From NCBI GenBank assembly GCA_964017195.1, contig OZ024889.1, forward strand, positions 55,202,574 through 55,266,573: a stretch of DNA of 64,000 nucleotides, in the 5' to 3' direction. The notes beneath the pieces were generated by a model that worked only from the letters and a program-made list of their open reading frames with translations, was not told the origin of the DNA and searched no databases. Each line of letters opens with the position of its first letter. The stretch's first letter is position 1. Position numbers and translations under genes: made by a program. Source of the stretch: Siderastrea radians (lineage: Eukaryota; Cnidaria; Anthozoa; Scleractinia; Rhizangiidae). Positions 1 through 11,646 of this stretch are shown one piece after another.

Positions 1-357
1 ACACCAACTCAGCGCAGCAACAATAGTGAACAAGAAGAATATTTTCACTCTCTTTTCCCCGACTAGGATCATTACTGTATCAAAAGAAAAGTGAATAATG
101 CTTGACTGTGATGACAGAAATCCTAATAAACACAATGCAAAACAGCAAGTCAGGCACGTTCCGTGTGTTAACTTGATCCATTCCCAAGTCGTTTCGTTAA
201 AGCTGGTCCAATACTTTACTTTTGGATTCTCAGTGCCAAATTGTTTAAGGTTTAGTTTTACCTTTCCAATAAACTTGACATTTCTTGTTCCTCCAACTGG
301 TTTAGTTAATATATTTGAAGTGTTTGAAATGACCTTTACACTCTGCATCTCTTAGTA

Positions 358-915
358 CACTCTTTTTTTTTATAAGAACGTCTAATTTTGCGGCTGAGGC
401 TGAACCGAAACTGAATGTTCTTATTTTTTTCACGTTTGAGCCTAAAACGTTCTTAGGAGTGTTCTTAAGTAACGTGGTATAGAATTTCAGAAAACTGATA
501 TAAACGTGACAAGGAAACCGTAAAACGCCCATTGTGCGCTGTATCACGTCAAATTTCTTTGACATAGATACTGTTGTTTTTTTCTTCTCAGCAGAATTCA
601 CTTTATAACTCTTCCACAGTTGATAATGACAAGAAAATATAGCCGGAGCTCGACATTAAAAAGCAAAAAAAAAAAAACAGAAACAGAAACAAAAGAAAAC
701 AAAAACAAACAAAATGTGGTTCGATACGATAGAGATTCATGTCGATACTATGTTTCTTTAGCTCGATGCAAAAACCGCTGATGCAGAACTGAATAAAATT
801 ACTGCTTTGTCTCTTACTCTCAGCCTGGGTACGTTCTTAGTTTGTTCTTAAAATCTGGGTCAATTTGAGCCTCAACGTTCTTATAAAAAAGGTTCTTATA
901 TATAAAAAAAGAGTG
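358..915. mobile_element. TA-flanked inverted-repeat element (mariner-type MITE)
   Basis: The left end begins CACTCTTTTTTTTT and then ATAAGAAC. The right end is the reverse complement, with GTTCTTAT and then a run of A ending in GAGTG. A TA dinucleotide lies on each side (356-357 and 916-917), as expected of Tc1/mariner target duplications. The motif GTTCTTA recurs just inside both ends (about 417, 450, 833, 845, 881 and 893). No transposase is visible, so this would be a non-autonomous copy of about 560 bp. The superfamily is inferred from the TA flanks alone. Confidence 0.6.
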
Positions 916-916
916 T

Positions 917-1424
917 ATGTCATTGTTGTCGACTGCCTCCGGTTGTTACCTTAGCAATTCAAGCAATCGAGATTAATTCTTTCAGCTTTATAAATTCTCC
1001 ATAATTCTCTATTACGTATAGTTAATTGGATTCCTTACTAATCCAACTACATAAAGCAGTTTTCTCGGTCTGCTTACAGCTGTTGAACTCAGAGAATACC
1101 AGTTTTGTATCTCCCGTTAGCATCCTAAAAAAGTACTCCTCCAGTTCTGTTTAATTAGGAACCCATTTGTGACATTAACATCTCGATAACTGTTATGCAG
1201 TTTACCGATAAGCGTGTTATATGTCACGTTCCTAAACGAAGTCGCCAGTTTTACTTTTAGCCAATTCAAACTCGGATTTAACGACCAAAAATTCGGTTTT
1301 CCATTCTATGTAGGACTAAACCAAAAAAAGATTACAACATGAATTGTCTGAACCATACACTTTAGGACATGGACTACGTTCAAACTGGCGTCTTCGTGTG
1401 TTATACTGAAGCAAATTTACATCC
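917..1424. other. No gene recognised
   Basis: AT-rich non-coding sequence between the TA-flanked element and the tandem duplication. Only short unconvincing ORFs are present and I see no repeat ends. Confidence 0.5.
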
Positions 1425-1998
1425 TGCCGTATAACTGGCGCGCACACATTCATGGTGTCAATGCACAAACATGTATTTAGTAGTCCTTTTTTTAACATTT
1501 GTATTTCAAGGGGGCAATGTTTACCTTCAACGTGTGCTTCTGTAATGACTTGTGATACCGCCTCAATCTAACTTTTCCGTCAAATTGTTAGTAGGCGCGC
1601 TTCGATGATAATTGTTTCAACTGTGTATGTGACTTATTATGCGAATTAGCATCACAGCCAGCGGCGAATCAATATAACGGAAAAAAGTGCTGTCAAATTG
1701 TGATGATAAATGCCGTATAACTAGCGCGCACACATTCATGGTGTCAATGCACAAACATGTATTTAGTAGTCCTTTTTTTAACATTTGTATTCCAAGGGGG
1801 CAATGTTTACCTTCAACGTGTGCTTCTGTAATGACTTGTGATACCGCCTCAATCTAACTTTTCCGTCAAATTGTTAGTAGGCGCGCTTCGATGATAATTG
1901 TTTCAACTGTGTATGTGACTTATTATGCGAATTAGCATCACAGCCAGCGGCGAATCAATATAACGGAAAAAAGTGCTGTCAAATTGTGATGATAAATG
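1425..1998. repeat. Two-copy tandem duplication, period 286 bp
   Basis: The segment 1425-1710 is repeated almost exactly at 1711-1998, both starting TGCCGTATAACT. The few differences I see are single bases: ACTGGCG against ACTAGCG near the start, and ATTTCAAG against ATTCCAAG about 80 bases in. The copies abut without a spacer. Near identity suggests a recent duplication or an assembly artefact. No coding function is apparent. Confidence 0.9.
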
Positions 1999-2929
1999 AT
2001 CACTTCAGTATGATATCAGCCAATTAAAGTCTGTGAGTGACTAAACAACTATCCTTGAGAAAAGTTCCATCTTTTCCAACGTTTCTCACCATAAAACGGT
2101 AATGTTCGGTATCCGTCCACCAACCTCTGTGCACAAATATACTAATCTCGTCTCGCTGTTTACGTTCTTTTTCATTGGACACTTCGCACAATAACGCGGA
2201 CAAGACAAAATCTACTGTGTCAGAGTGCGAGGCGTGATTATTTGCGCTTGCTTACCGTACACACCTCCCCGAAACAGTAGATAAATACAAAAAACTACGG
2301 CGAAAAGTTGCTTATGTTTATAGCGGAGCCAGCAGAGCCCCATTCCTGAGCAAATTTGGTAACCTATCGATCCGAGAAATTTTGGTTGTGACGTCAGCAT
2401 ACGCCCGCCCGTACAGACTCTGGGGGAGGGGGAGGGGAGTCCCAAGACAACCCGAGCGGGGGTGGCTACTGCCATCTTTTCTTGGCGGGAAATCGCGCGG
2501 TGCTTTTGTGCAACCGGCCCTTTTCTTAGCGGGAAATCGCATGACCATCGTCGCTTTTAAAAAAGAGGTTTCTTTAAAACGCTTAAGTTTATTTAGCAAA
2601 ACGATTGTTCGACAGTACTGTTGTCTTAAACTTGAGAAAAAAAAAACATCTAATATCTACAAATGGAAAGAAAAAGTTCAAAAGAATACTGGTAGAAGGT
2701 GAAAAGTTCAAGTTACGAAAGCTGCCTTCAAAGGACTTCATCGCTTTGTTTTCTTCACGGCGGAGAGCTTGCCCTGTTCTGAAACACAACCGAGTAAGCG
2801 AAGTTTTTAAAGGGTTTAATAATAGTGTTAGTTCATGTAATGTAGCTTGCTTTTTACCATCAATTTTTGTAACATAGGATATGTGTTTTTTTCTTATGAA
2901 ATAAAGACTTATTACTTATTACTTGTTAA
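1999..2929. other. Non-coding; possible retroelement tail near 2880-2925
   Basis: This stretch includes a G/C-rich patch near 2400-2470 and ends in an AATAAA-containing segment followed by TTATTACTTATTACTT. A short A/T-rich repeat after a polyadenylation-like signal is typical of the 3' end of some non-LTR retrotransposons or SINEs. No coding part is recognisable. Confidence 0.3.
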
Positions 2930-4420
2930 AGGACCAATATCCGGTTACTGCGTATGCTCCAAACTTTGATTGCCTGACAGGATGTCGCGAATTCAAAAGA
3001 CGCGAGAAGTGATATAGAACCTTCAAAAATCCGTTTGCATCGTGCTCAGTTTAGTTCAATACTACCCTAAAGCTTCTCCCAGCTATAGATTAATAAAAAA
3101 CAGTTTTCGTTAAGTTCCAGGTTGTGTGAGATCGGGATTTTTTGGCGTTGTTTTCATTGCCGTTGGACGGAGGACCGAGAGGAGGGAAGCGCTATGGCGC
3201 CGGTCGAAGGCTTCTCAGTTCTCCCGGCAGCCTCCATAAAAGCTCAGAAAATCGTGAAAGGAATAAGAAGAAATGGAACTAGCAGCATACCAGAATATAT
3301 ATAAAGAAAGCAACCCATGAGACATGGAAACGACTGAAGGGATCAGTGGTGTCTGTATTCGCCCGACACAGCCATAAAATTACTGATGGGTTGGAAGGCC
3401 TGCACGCTGCACGACTTCTACTTGTACTTGTACGCCGCCCCTTATCTTGGTCTTTTGAATTGCTTCTTGTTTTTTTGTAGCGGGTTTAGAACGGAGGATT
3501 TTTAAATGTTGACTGAATCGAGCCGTTACAACTTAGGCGTCGCATTCTCGAGGTCATATCGAGGTCATAAGTGGTGGATTCTTGTGGCTTTCGTCGTTTG
3601 TTATTCTCCGTTGTTTTGACTTCTGATCGTTTGTTAAGCGACTCAATATGGTTTTTATGCCGCTCTTGCATGATAGGTACGTTGAATTTGGCTCATTTAG
3701 GAATTTAATGGGTTTTTCCGCCCCTCTGTTTATATTTTCGACAATAAAGGATCTGAAATATTCACTGCAGCGTGACGAGTTTCCCTGCTGATGTTTGTAA
3801 CGCCGGGCTTGGCTTATTGTTTTTAATTCTGTTGCAGGATTTTGTAGCAAAATACTTGAAATATCATTTCCTGCTTTATAAGATTGCTTCAGAGGTTTAT
3901 AAAAGCATATTTGTGAAAGCGAATACGGATTGATCCGTTTGGATTTTTTAGCTGAATATTTAGGCCGCAGAAAATTTTAGGAAACAGAATCCTATCCACG
4001 AATTTCCGAGCTGCTGATGGCTCGCCGAAAATGCTAGCTGACCTTATTTTGCACTCTAAACGACATATTTGTCCCTCCAAAAACAATAGGAACTAATAAG
4101 TCCTCTTGTTACAAAAGTCCGACGTGATGTTTCGCCAAAGAAATCTCTAGCTTTCACTGCAATTAAATCCGAAAATCTCCGGTGATTTATATTTTGTGTT
4201 TCGCATCATGGATTGTGATCTAGAGACCCTTTTTGTCAAGAAATCTAAGTTTTAGCTTCCTTGCAGCTATAAAACGAAAGCAAACATTTAAATGACGGAT
4301 GTAAACAGCGGATCACCGCGTGGGCCGCGGGGTAATCTTGTTACCTCAATGTGACAGTTCTATTGTTTTTTTGAATAACAGCTGACGTTCACGCGTGCGC
4401 ATTATCGAGATAGTGTCCCT
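2930..4420. mobile_element. TTAA-flanked element with decayed inverted ends, 1.49 kb
   Basis: TTAA occurs immediately outside both ends (2926-2929 and 4421-4424). The first 28 bases (AGGACCAATATC...) and the reverse complement of the last 28 (AGGGACACTATC...) match at about 19 positions, including TATC, a shared TGCG and a final GC. TTAA duplications are known for the piggyBac and Kolobok superfamilies, and ends beginning AGG fit Kolobok better. I see no transposase. The inner part 3838-4175 is a dispersed repeat with an inverted relative near 53.7-54.0 kb. Confidence 0.5.
3838..4175 (+). repeat. Dispersed repeat, inverted copy at 53655-54000
   Basis: The reverse complement of this segment aligns over roughly 340 bases with 53655-54000. 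Shared landmarks include GGAGGGACAAATATGTC, AAGGTCAGCTAGCATTTTC, CAGCTCGGAAATTCG and TTTCAAGTATTTTGCTA. Several substitutions and small indels indicate an old family. Confidence 0.8.
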
Positions 4421-4424
4421 TTAA

Positions 4425-5929
4425 GGTGCATGATTTTGAGTATTACGGTCAAAGAAATTACATTTTGAAATTGAAATTTAATTTATGTCATTAGAAATGT
4501 GTCATTTACTTTTGATTTTTAAAAATTATTAGAAAACTCTCAGATTTGTGACAGATGTAGTCTTGAATATTTTGCCATGCACAGCCGATTTCACTCGCGT
4601 GGACGGACCCACAATACTGGAAGTGTAACGCGAATTGCATTTAAGTATAAACTTACGGGTTTTCGAATAAACTCTTTCAAAATTGATTTCTCTATTTATT
4701 ATTTTGTGTTAGTTTATTTATAACAGCAGGTGAAAGCACAGTCGCAAGGCAACTGCACAAGAATCACTTCAATGAGATTAAGGCGAATAATTGCTTTCAA
4801 TTTTGATTGTCGATTTTTTTGTCCTAAAAGGTTTCAATACTAATAATCTTTTAAGCGAGGCAGTCGACGTTTTAAAGCTATTTTATCCGAAAACCTTCCG
4901 AAAAAAGTTTTGTGAGTTCCTCAAAGCGCCTTACTTTATATAGGCTTACTTCGCATCCGCAAAACTTATGCCATAGTTTAAAGCATGTTTGGTGTTTGTT
5001 TGTTTTCAATCTTAATGGTATAAATTTTTGACCAGACCTGAATAATGGCAGTTCATGTTATTTGTTAACTGAACATCCGAACGCGATGAAGATAACCCAT
5101 TTACTTCAGAATAAGTTTATTTTGTTGTTGCAAATGAGCACCGTTTCAAGTTCATTCAGGCAAACAGCCAATAATCCAAGGAGATTTGACAAGGGTTGAC
5201 AGTTAATGACAGGATATGGAAACATTGAAAAACCAAGCAAGACGGCTCGTGGGTAAAATATGTGTTCAGTTTGATGCCCGAAATAAAATCAAGCTGTGCT
5301 CAGCCTCTAGAATGACCATTCGAGCTTGGTTTTACAAAGCAGATCCTCAAGATATTGGAGGAGAATTCGGAACACTTTCGGGGTTTTTGAGAAACATTTT
5401 TCGAGAGCAAATGAGCCAAAGAAAGCCCCAAAATACATTTCAGACCGAAAAGTTTCAGGACTATTTTTGAGAAACGAGAACCAGTTTATTCCTTGGCGGC
5501 TCCGCTTTTAGGCTTGGCTAAATCTATATATTATTTAGTATTACTGTGGGTTGGCTACGAGATATTTTAGGGTTTCTGTTTATGAGTGGACGTTTGGTTT
5601 CGGCACCGGCATTTTGTTTTTAATTTTTATGGGTATGAGTTTTTTCTTATTCCCTGCTGAGTTAATAACAACAGTAGCAGTATTTAGAAACGCATTTTGC
5701 ATTTTTATTTCATCTGTAATTCTACTTTTAAATCCTGTGTGCATTAAGTTTTTGACTAGTAGTCTAGCTCCAACGCTGTAAACAAACTAGGTGTAGAATA
5801 CCTTGGATACTTAGGATGATTAGGCATTTTAGTTAACGCCAACAGGTACCTGAATTTCCATACGTCTCTATTTTAGTTTTGTTATCCAGCATTCTCCTAG
5901 TCAATACTCTTAACTAACTGAGATTTTAG
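4425..5929. other. No gene recognised
   Basis: Short ORFs at 5216-5470 and 5551-5781 show no known domain. The second is hydrophobic only because the DNA is T-rich. No repeat ends were seen. Confidence 0.45.
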
Positions 5930-5933
5930 TTAA

Positions 5934-6191
5934 AGGAGAAGGTCACACCAGAAACGGTGCTCTGAAAAACGAGCCGACGTTACCCGACCGCTGGTCTCGT
6001 GGCACAATTTGACGTCATGGACAATTCAAAATGGCGGCGCGCAGTGTTGAATTTTGGCCCTCTTTTTGAGAGGAATTTCAGTGGGATCGAATGCACTTTA
6101 GAAGCTAAACCTACGGTCAGTAACTCAACTTAGTGTTATCTTTTTATTGGCGATTTCAAAAAATACACCGTTTCTAGAGTGACTTTCTCCT
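5934..6191. mobile_element. TTAA-flanked MITE, 258 bp
   Basis: TTAA flanks both ends (5930-5933 and 6192-6195). The 26-base terminal inverted repeats start AGGAGAAGGTCAC on the left and AGGAGAAAGTCAC on the right strand, and both reach AGAAACGGTG with about three mismatches. This is a textbook non-autonomous DNA transposon. TTAA with AGG ends suggests a Kolobok-type source, though piggyBac cannot be excluded. It has no coding capacity. Confidence 0.85.
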
Positions 6192-6195
6192 TTAA

Positions 6196-7820
6196 CGGTT
6201 ATAGACATTGTGAAATCTTTGCCAACTCTGGGTGTTTATTTTGGTCCAGTATATGTTTTCTAAGTTTTTAAAATATATTCTTACAAACAAAAATCTTTTT
6301 CACGTCACGCCCAAATCCCAACTCTGGTTTACTCCAATCTCATGCACAGGCGCGCATATTTTTTACTCTCTCGACTACTTTCTCTTGATTAGCAACCCCT
6401 CTGATTAATTATGTATTGAGCTAAACCATCACAAAAGTACAGGTATTGTTTAGAGTATTCAGAAGGTTCTGTAACGCCGAACTGAGAAGTTGAACAATAC
6501 TAAACCGAAGAAATTTATGGCACAGAAGTGCTGAAAAGTTGTTCAAAAAGTCAGGCGAACGAATTTCCCCAGAAGGTCTTTTTATAAAGTTCCAAGACTC
6601 CAAGGTTTACTGTGGGTGTCCATAAAATCGTTTGGATAGATATTGCTGCACAATCAGTGATCGCAGAGTTTTGGCTTGCGGTATTATGCTTGCCGGTGGC
6701 TGTATTAATGCTTCAACCGTTGCAAGAACACAAAGTAAACGTAATGCTAAGACCACACATATTTTTTGACAGCTTGACATCATCCTGATCTCTGCTAAAA
6801 AATCCCAGGAAAACCTACAAGCAAATAATGAACAGCATGTTTATGGTGCATAATTTTGGGACTCTCAAAATATTCAATTTTTTTCGACTTGTGAAAAAAA
6901 CTGGTGATTTGAAGATTGGCCTCATTTATACGTGTGATAAAACCCAGCACAAGAGCAAACGACCTCTCCCAGTTTCAGCTGTTTAGCCTCGACTACACCA
7001 GGCGAATTAATCTCGTCAAGTTGGCTACTTCGCACCATCCATTTCATAAATGCTTCAAAATCCTTGTGTTTCCGTATATTATTCAAAATTAAAAATACCT
7101 CGTTCTGGGATTTATTTTCCATTTGGGAAACACAAACCATGGACAATTGAATGATAACTGCGGCTGGGTGCGGTTTTCGCATGCAATTTGTGTTGCAGCG
7201 ACCTAGATGTTGCAACGATGAATGCAATTTTTGGAAAGAAAGAGAAAAAAATGCAAATTAGAATTTTTTAATAAATTTGCGTCAATGGAGTGGGGGTCAT
7301 AGTGGAAACAAAGGCAGTTTTAAATTGGGGTTTTTCAGCGACTTTTTATGGCTTACAGCAAAACGTGTTTGTGCGACTGAGGGCCAATGTGACCAAGGCG
7401 TAGAATTTCTGCTTTGCATTTGCTCCAACCTAATTAATTTAGGTTTTATGAGCATTTAACTTAATAGCGAGCTCACTTAAAAGTTGCTAATAACTGTGAT
7501 ATCTCTTTCTCTTTAATCTTTTCTCCCGAATTTCTTATGAATTTATTTCACACAGACTTCAACAAGTATGCATTCATCACTTCACGGAATTAATAGAACT
7601 CGCATTAAATATGACCAAGTCCCATGCATTAATCTGTTAAACAGACAAATTGTGATAAAATGGTAGTGCACTTGATTGGTGCCTTTTTTATTTCGAGAGG
7701 TTCCAGGTATAAAAGGACAAGCCACTCCCCGGCCCATTTCACACCTCAGTTGCACACTAAAAATCGTTAAAATTATCTGAAAGTAGGAATGCTTCATTGT
7801 TAATATTTTTACTCACCTGC
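6196..7820. other. No firm gene; possible exon near 6940-7110
   Basis: The only ORF worth mentioning runs on the minus strand (6922-7227). A segment reading NEVFLILNNIRKHKDF followed by EAFMKWMV weakly recalls the last helices of death-fold (CARD-like) domains. An AG that could act as an acceptor (CCCAG) lies just before it. This is a hunch only; the rest is AT-rich and non-coding. Confidence 0.2.
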
Positions 7821-7904
7821 CGTTTGGGGCAGAGGTTCGCTCTCCGAACGAGAATATACGTCGTTCTAAGGTTGCACAGTGTCCCTGCAGGCAAGCATAC
7901 TTAT

Positions 7905-10035
7905 TTTTATCACCCTAGTGCCGAGAACGAGAAAAAGTATAAAACCTACCGTAACAAGCTCAATCATATCATATGGGTAGCAAAAAAGAACTGTTACAAT
8001 AGAAAATTCTGTGATTCAAAGAATGATATGAAAGTAATGTGGTAAACTTTAAAGGAGGTCTTAAAAAATCTGGCTTACCGAACACTTTTTCACATAATAA
8101 TGAAGATATATCTAACCAACTTAATATGCATATTTTATAACTGTTGGGCCAGAGCTTGCTAGACATTTGGCAATTCAGCTAATTTATACATGAGGTACTT
8201 GAAAGGTCATTATATGAAGTCAATGTTCCTAAGTAATATCACAAAAAGGGCGGTTTTGGTGTTGATGCAAAAAGCCCAAAAAAGCTGCAATCTAGTATAT
8301 CAGTGAGCCACTAACTCATACATTTAACCTAACTTTTAGCACTGGAATAATCCCCAAAGAACTCAAAGTTTCTTTAGTAACGCCGGTTTTTAAGACAGCT
8401 GGCAATGACATTTTCAAATTACAGATCACTATCAGTTTTAACATGTTTTTCTAAGATCTTAGAAAAGCTAATGTATAAAAGGTTGATTGACTTCGTAGAA
8501 AAGAACACCATTCTCTACAGTTATCAACACGGGTTTAGAAACCAGCATTTTACATCCCTTGTAATCATAAAACTTACACTGAGTCAGAATTATAAAGGCA
8601 ATTGAGCATGATAAATTCACTGTTGCATTTTTTGGATTTGTCTAAAGCATTTGACACCGTAAGTCACAGCACATTGCTACGGAATTTAGACTTTTATGGC
8701 ATAAAGGGCTTGTGCAATGACTGGTTTCGAAATTACCTTACTGATAGACAGCAAATAGTTAAACATAAATCACCTTTTTCAGGAAAAAAAAAGAAAAAAA
8801 GAAAAATCAAATGTGGCGTTCCTCAACTTTTTCCCTTATAAATTGTTGATGTTTATTCGAGTTCTGATGTATTGTCAGTCATTTATGCTGTTTGCTGATG
8901 ATACTGATGCTTTTGTCTATGGTACAAGAACTGATGAACTTGAAATTCTTGTCAACAAGGTAATGAAAAATGTTCAAATGTGGCTTGAAGACAATCATCT
9001 GAGGATGAACATAAAGAAAACCAATTATATTGTATTCAAATCGCATTAAAAAAAATCGGCGGTGTGGGAGATTATGTTAAACGGAAACCAAGGACCAAAA
9101 CGCGACATTTCTAGGAGTAATAATTGATGAGCAAGAACAAGAAACAAGAAAAATTGCGCAAGTAGTAGGAATTATTTGTAAAGCACGTTTTTTGATTAAT
9201 TGGACTATCTTAAGGACGTTCGCGCTAATTGTTTCTGCGCATCCTTACTGCGCACGCAATTCACTTCGCGATGTCATGCCACGTCATGCATTGAGCGCGC
9301 GCGCTGTTGAAGAAATGTGAAGATATATAGCGCTAGTGGCCACTTTAATATCTATGCACGGGTCTAACTCTCTTAAATGTTCGGTGACCGCATATTTTCT
9401 TCTGATAGATCACTTTCTTTGTCGATTATCCGCGTTTTATGAAAAAGTAAAGAAAATCTGTGTTGTGGAAGTTTGAATTTTTTTTAAACATTTTCTGCCC
9501 TCGCATTACTGAATTCTGGTGTTACCGTAGTTGTGCAGTGTTTGCAAAAGTCCATCTTAGAGGTTGAGTTTAACTAAAAGGATGCCACTGGTTCAAATTA
9601 TTTACTAAACAGTCCCACTTAAATAAAATGTGACAGAGATAGTGGGTCTACAGCGAATCACTGTTGCAAAAGTATGAAAAAAAAATCTGTGTTGTAGAAG
9701 ATTTTCGTGCGAACGTCCTTAAGCCTTGATACAACCTCAACTTCCTTGGGCGATATTGTATGGGAAAATAACTATGAGACAAGATTGGGCAAATTACTGA
9801 AAGTTCAAAAAGAGGTTTCGGGTAATTACCTTCCAAGCCACTTTTCAAAAGATGAAAATACTCAGCATTCATGAAAACAACAGCATGCAAACAACCCTTT
9901 TTATGTTTGACTTTATGAGGAATAAGTTACCCAAACATTTTAGTGAGTTTATGTTATGAATAGTAAATTACATGCATGGATATAATACTCGTCAAAGAAA
10001 TTGTATACACAACAAGTCATACAGAACTGACAAAT
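7905..10035 (+). pseudogene. Decayed LINE reverse transcriptase (CR1/jockey-type non-LTR), interrupted by a MITE
   Basis: Broken pieces of a non-LTR reverse transcriptase run in order across several frames. They start with an upstream segment near 7920-8040 (YKTYRNKLNHII). RT motifs at 8405-8605 (NYRSLSVLTCFSKILEK and QHGFRN) and 8602-8830 (LDLSKAFDTVSHSTLL, KIKCGVPQ) follow. The catalytic FADDT region is at 8813-9049, followed by LEDNHLRMNIKKT. The C-terminal thumb resumes after the TTAA element at 9214-9718, and a last recognisable piece (YNTRQRNCIHNKS) is at about 9980-10030. Stops, frameshifts and an expanded lysine tract (KKKKKRK) near 8790-8805 show it is dead. The endonuclease domain is not seen, so the copy is 5'-truncated. 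The clade assignment is by resemblance only. Confidence 0.85.
9214..9718. mobile_element. TTAA-flanked MITE inserted in the LINE, 505 bp
   Basis: TTAA flanks both sides (9210-9213 and 9719-9722). The ends are inverted: GGACGTTCGCGC on the left and GGACGTTCGCAC on the opposite strand at the right. Removing it rejoins the two halves of the LINE C-terminal region, so it inserted after the LINE. No coding sequence is visible. Confidence 0.8.
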
Positions 10036-10048
10036 TATGGTTCTTTTT

Positions 10049-11646
10049 AACCGACGAAGTCGGTTTATGTAGGGAGGGAAAGCGAAAACGTGAAAGGGCA
10101 CGTAGGGCAAGTCGGTCCTCAGAGTCGGCCTACTGGCGAGGGTCAGCGTCGGTAAAACCTCATAAGGTGTCCAAGGGGCTCAGGCCTATGGTATCTAATG
10201 CTAATCTCGGGAAAGAATGTGTCGGCGTCGGGAAGACGTGGATGTCCCATTTCCATCGAAGACACTAGATTCGAGAATGGTAGAGGTCAGTGGCTGGGAA
10301 CTGCAACAAACTAAAGGAGGATTCAGGAGAAGCGGGTTCAGCTGGATCCTCTTGGATAGTATAAGCGGCACAGAGGGATATACCAGTTAGTCTTTTTAAT
10401 TTTTCTGCTTCACGTTTGATTTTTGAACCGATTTGTTTGATTTTAGAGTTCGAGAAAACTTGCTGACGTCCGGGAAAAGTAGACCGGATTTAACGATTAC
10501 GTCATAAGACATGCTTTAACGTGTTTGAGATGGAACAACGACTTCGCCTTTTACTAATTTGTCCAGATTCTGACGATGTCTTTGTCTTAAGCGAGAATGA
10601 TGGTGCTATATTCACAACAGTACATAAGGACGTCGTTCACAACTCTCGGTAAAAGCATGTTCAGTTGTGGGCAAATTTATATCGACACTTCACTTTTTAG
10701 TTTAATTCAACAAAATTCAATATTCAAAGCGATAAAACAGATGAGCTGAATCATCAGATTATAATCATTACGTCATTTGGTAAGGCAAAAGGCAAAATAT
10801 TGTCACAATTTTCGTCACGCCGGTTAGTAAGTTGAGCCAAGTAAAAATATAAGGCTCGGACCGCACTGATTTATATCTTGAGTCGCTATAACATTTGTTT
10901 ATCGGAGGTGGAGTGGACCAAAACGCCTGGTAAATGCCTATAATGCGCTTTCTTGTACCGTGTACGATAGAGGCGAAAATACACTAAAAAGGGCCTTAGT
11001 TTCGGAACGAAGCCTCAGCTCAAAGCAATGATTTAATTCTTATTTGCATTCACGAGTTGGCACAAAGGAGCCTTTGGCATGATTAAAGGGAACTGTGCAC
11101 AAAGCGTAGTTCCCAGGCATGGGGAGGAGATAAATTCTTTTGGGCTGTTAAGATGTCTATAATGATCAATCGCAAGGATGTGGTTACTTTATTAAAAATT
11201 TTATCGCCGATATTTTGAGAGTTGTGACGGCTTTTTTGTTCATGCTTTTGAGGAAGACTGACCGAAAGACAGAGAAAAATGATCATAAGTGAAGAATGAG
11301 GTTGTGAGCGTAGTCTGTGGGAGCTATGTTTGGTGAGGAGAGGGTGAAAAATTCAGTTGACCTCCTTTCCAGGGTATTGGTCGCCTTTTCACGTGGTTAA
11401 ATTTCAGCGTAATGGTTGCTGTAATTCTTTAAGTCTAAGAGAAGACTTTGTTCACGACTGCCACACTGGCACGGGAGCCAGATGGCACGGTCATGCAGCT
11501 TTCAGGACTATTTGTTCTTTTCATGTGACGTACAGGTACGCACGTTTGCTGCAACTTGCTGTTACGGACGCTGGAATGTTATCCAACGTGCAATCACGCA
11601 CACCTCGCTTGCTTTGTTTTTGAGACAAACCAACACTTCGTCGGTT
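10049..11646. mobile_element. Element X, copy 1: hairpin-like inverted ends, 1.6 kb
   Basis: The left end, AACCGACGAAGTCGGTTT, can fold on itself. The right end, read on the minus strand, is AACCGACGAAGTGTTGGTTT, so the ends are inverted repeats of each other and each is also an imperfect hairpin. From about 10341 to the right end the sequence is homologous to 32105-33499. The left arm (10049-10340) matches copy 2 only at the terminal hairpin. No transposase is visible. The superfamily is unassigned, and a few extra bases beyond the hairpin (…CGCATTG) are also conserved, so the true right boundary may be up to about 15 bases further on. Confidence 0.65.

Noticed and set aside
5551..5781. Possible small membrane protein
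   Set aside because: Hydrophobicity follows from T-rich DNA; there are no splice sites, neighbours or family resemblance.
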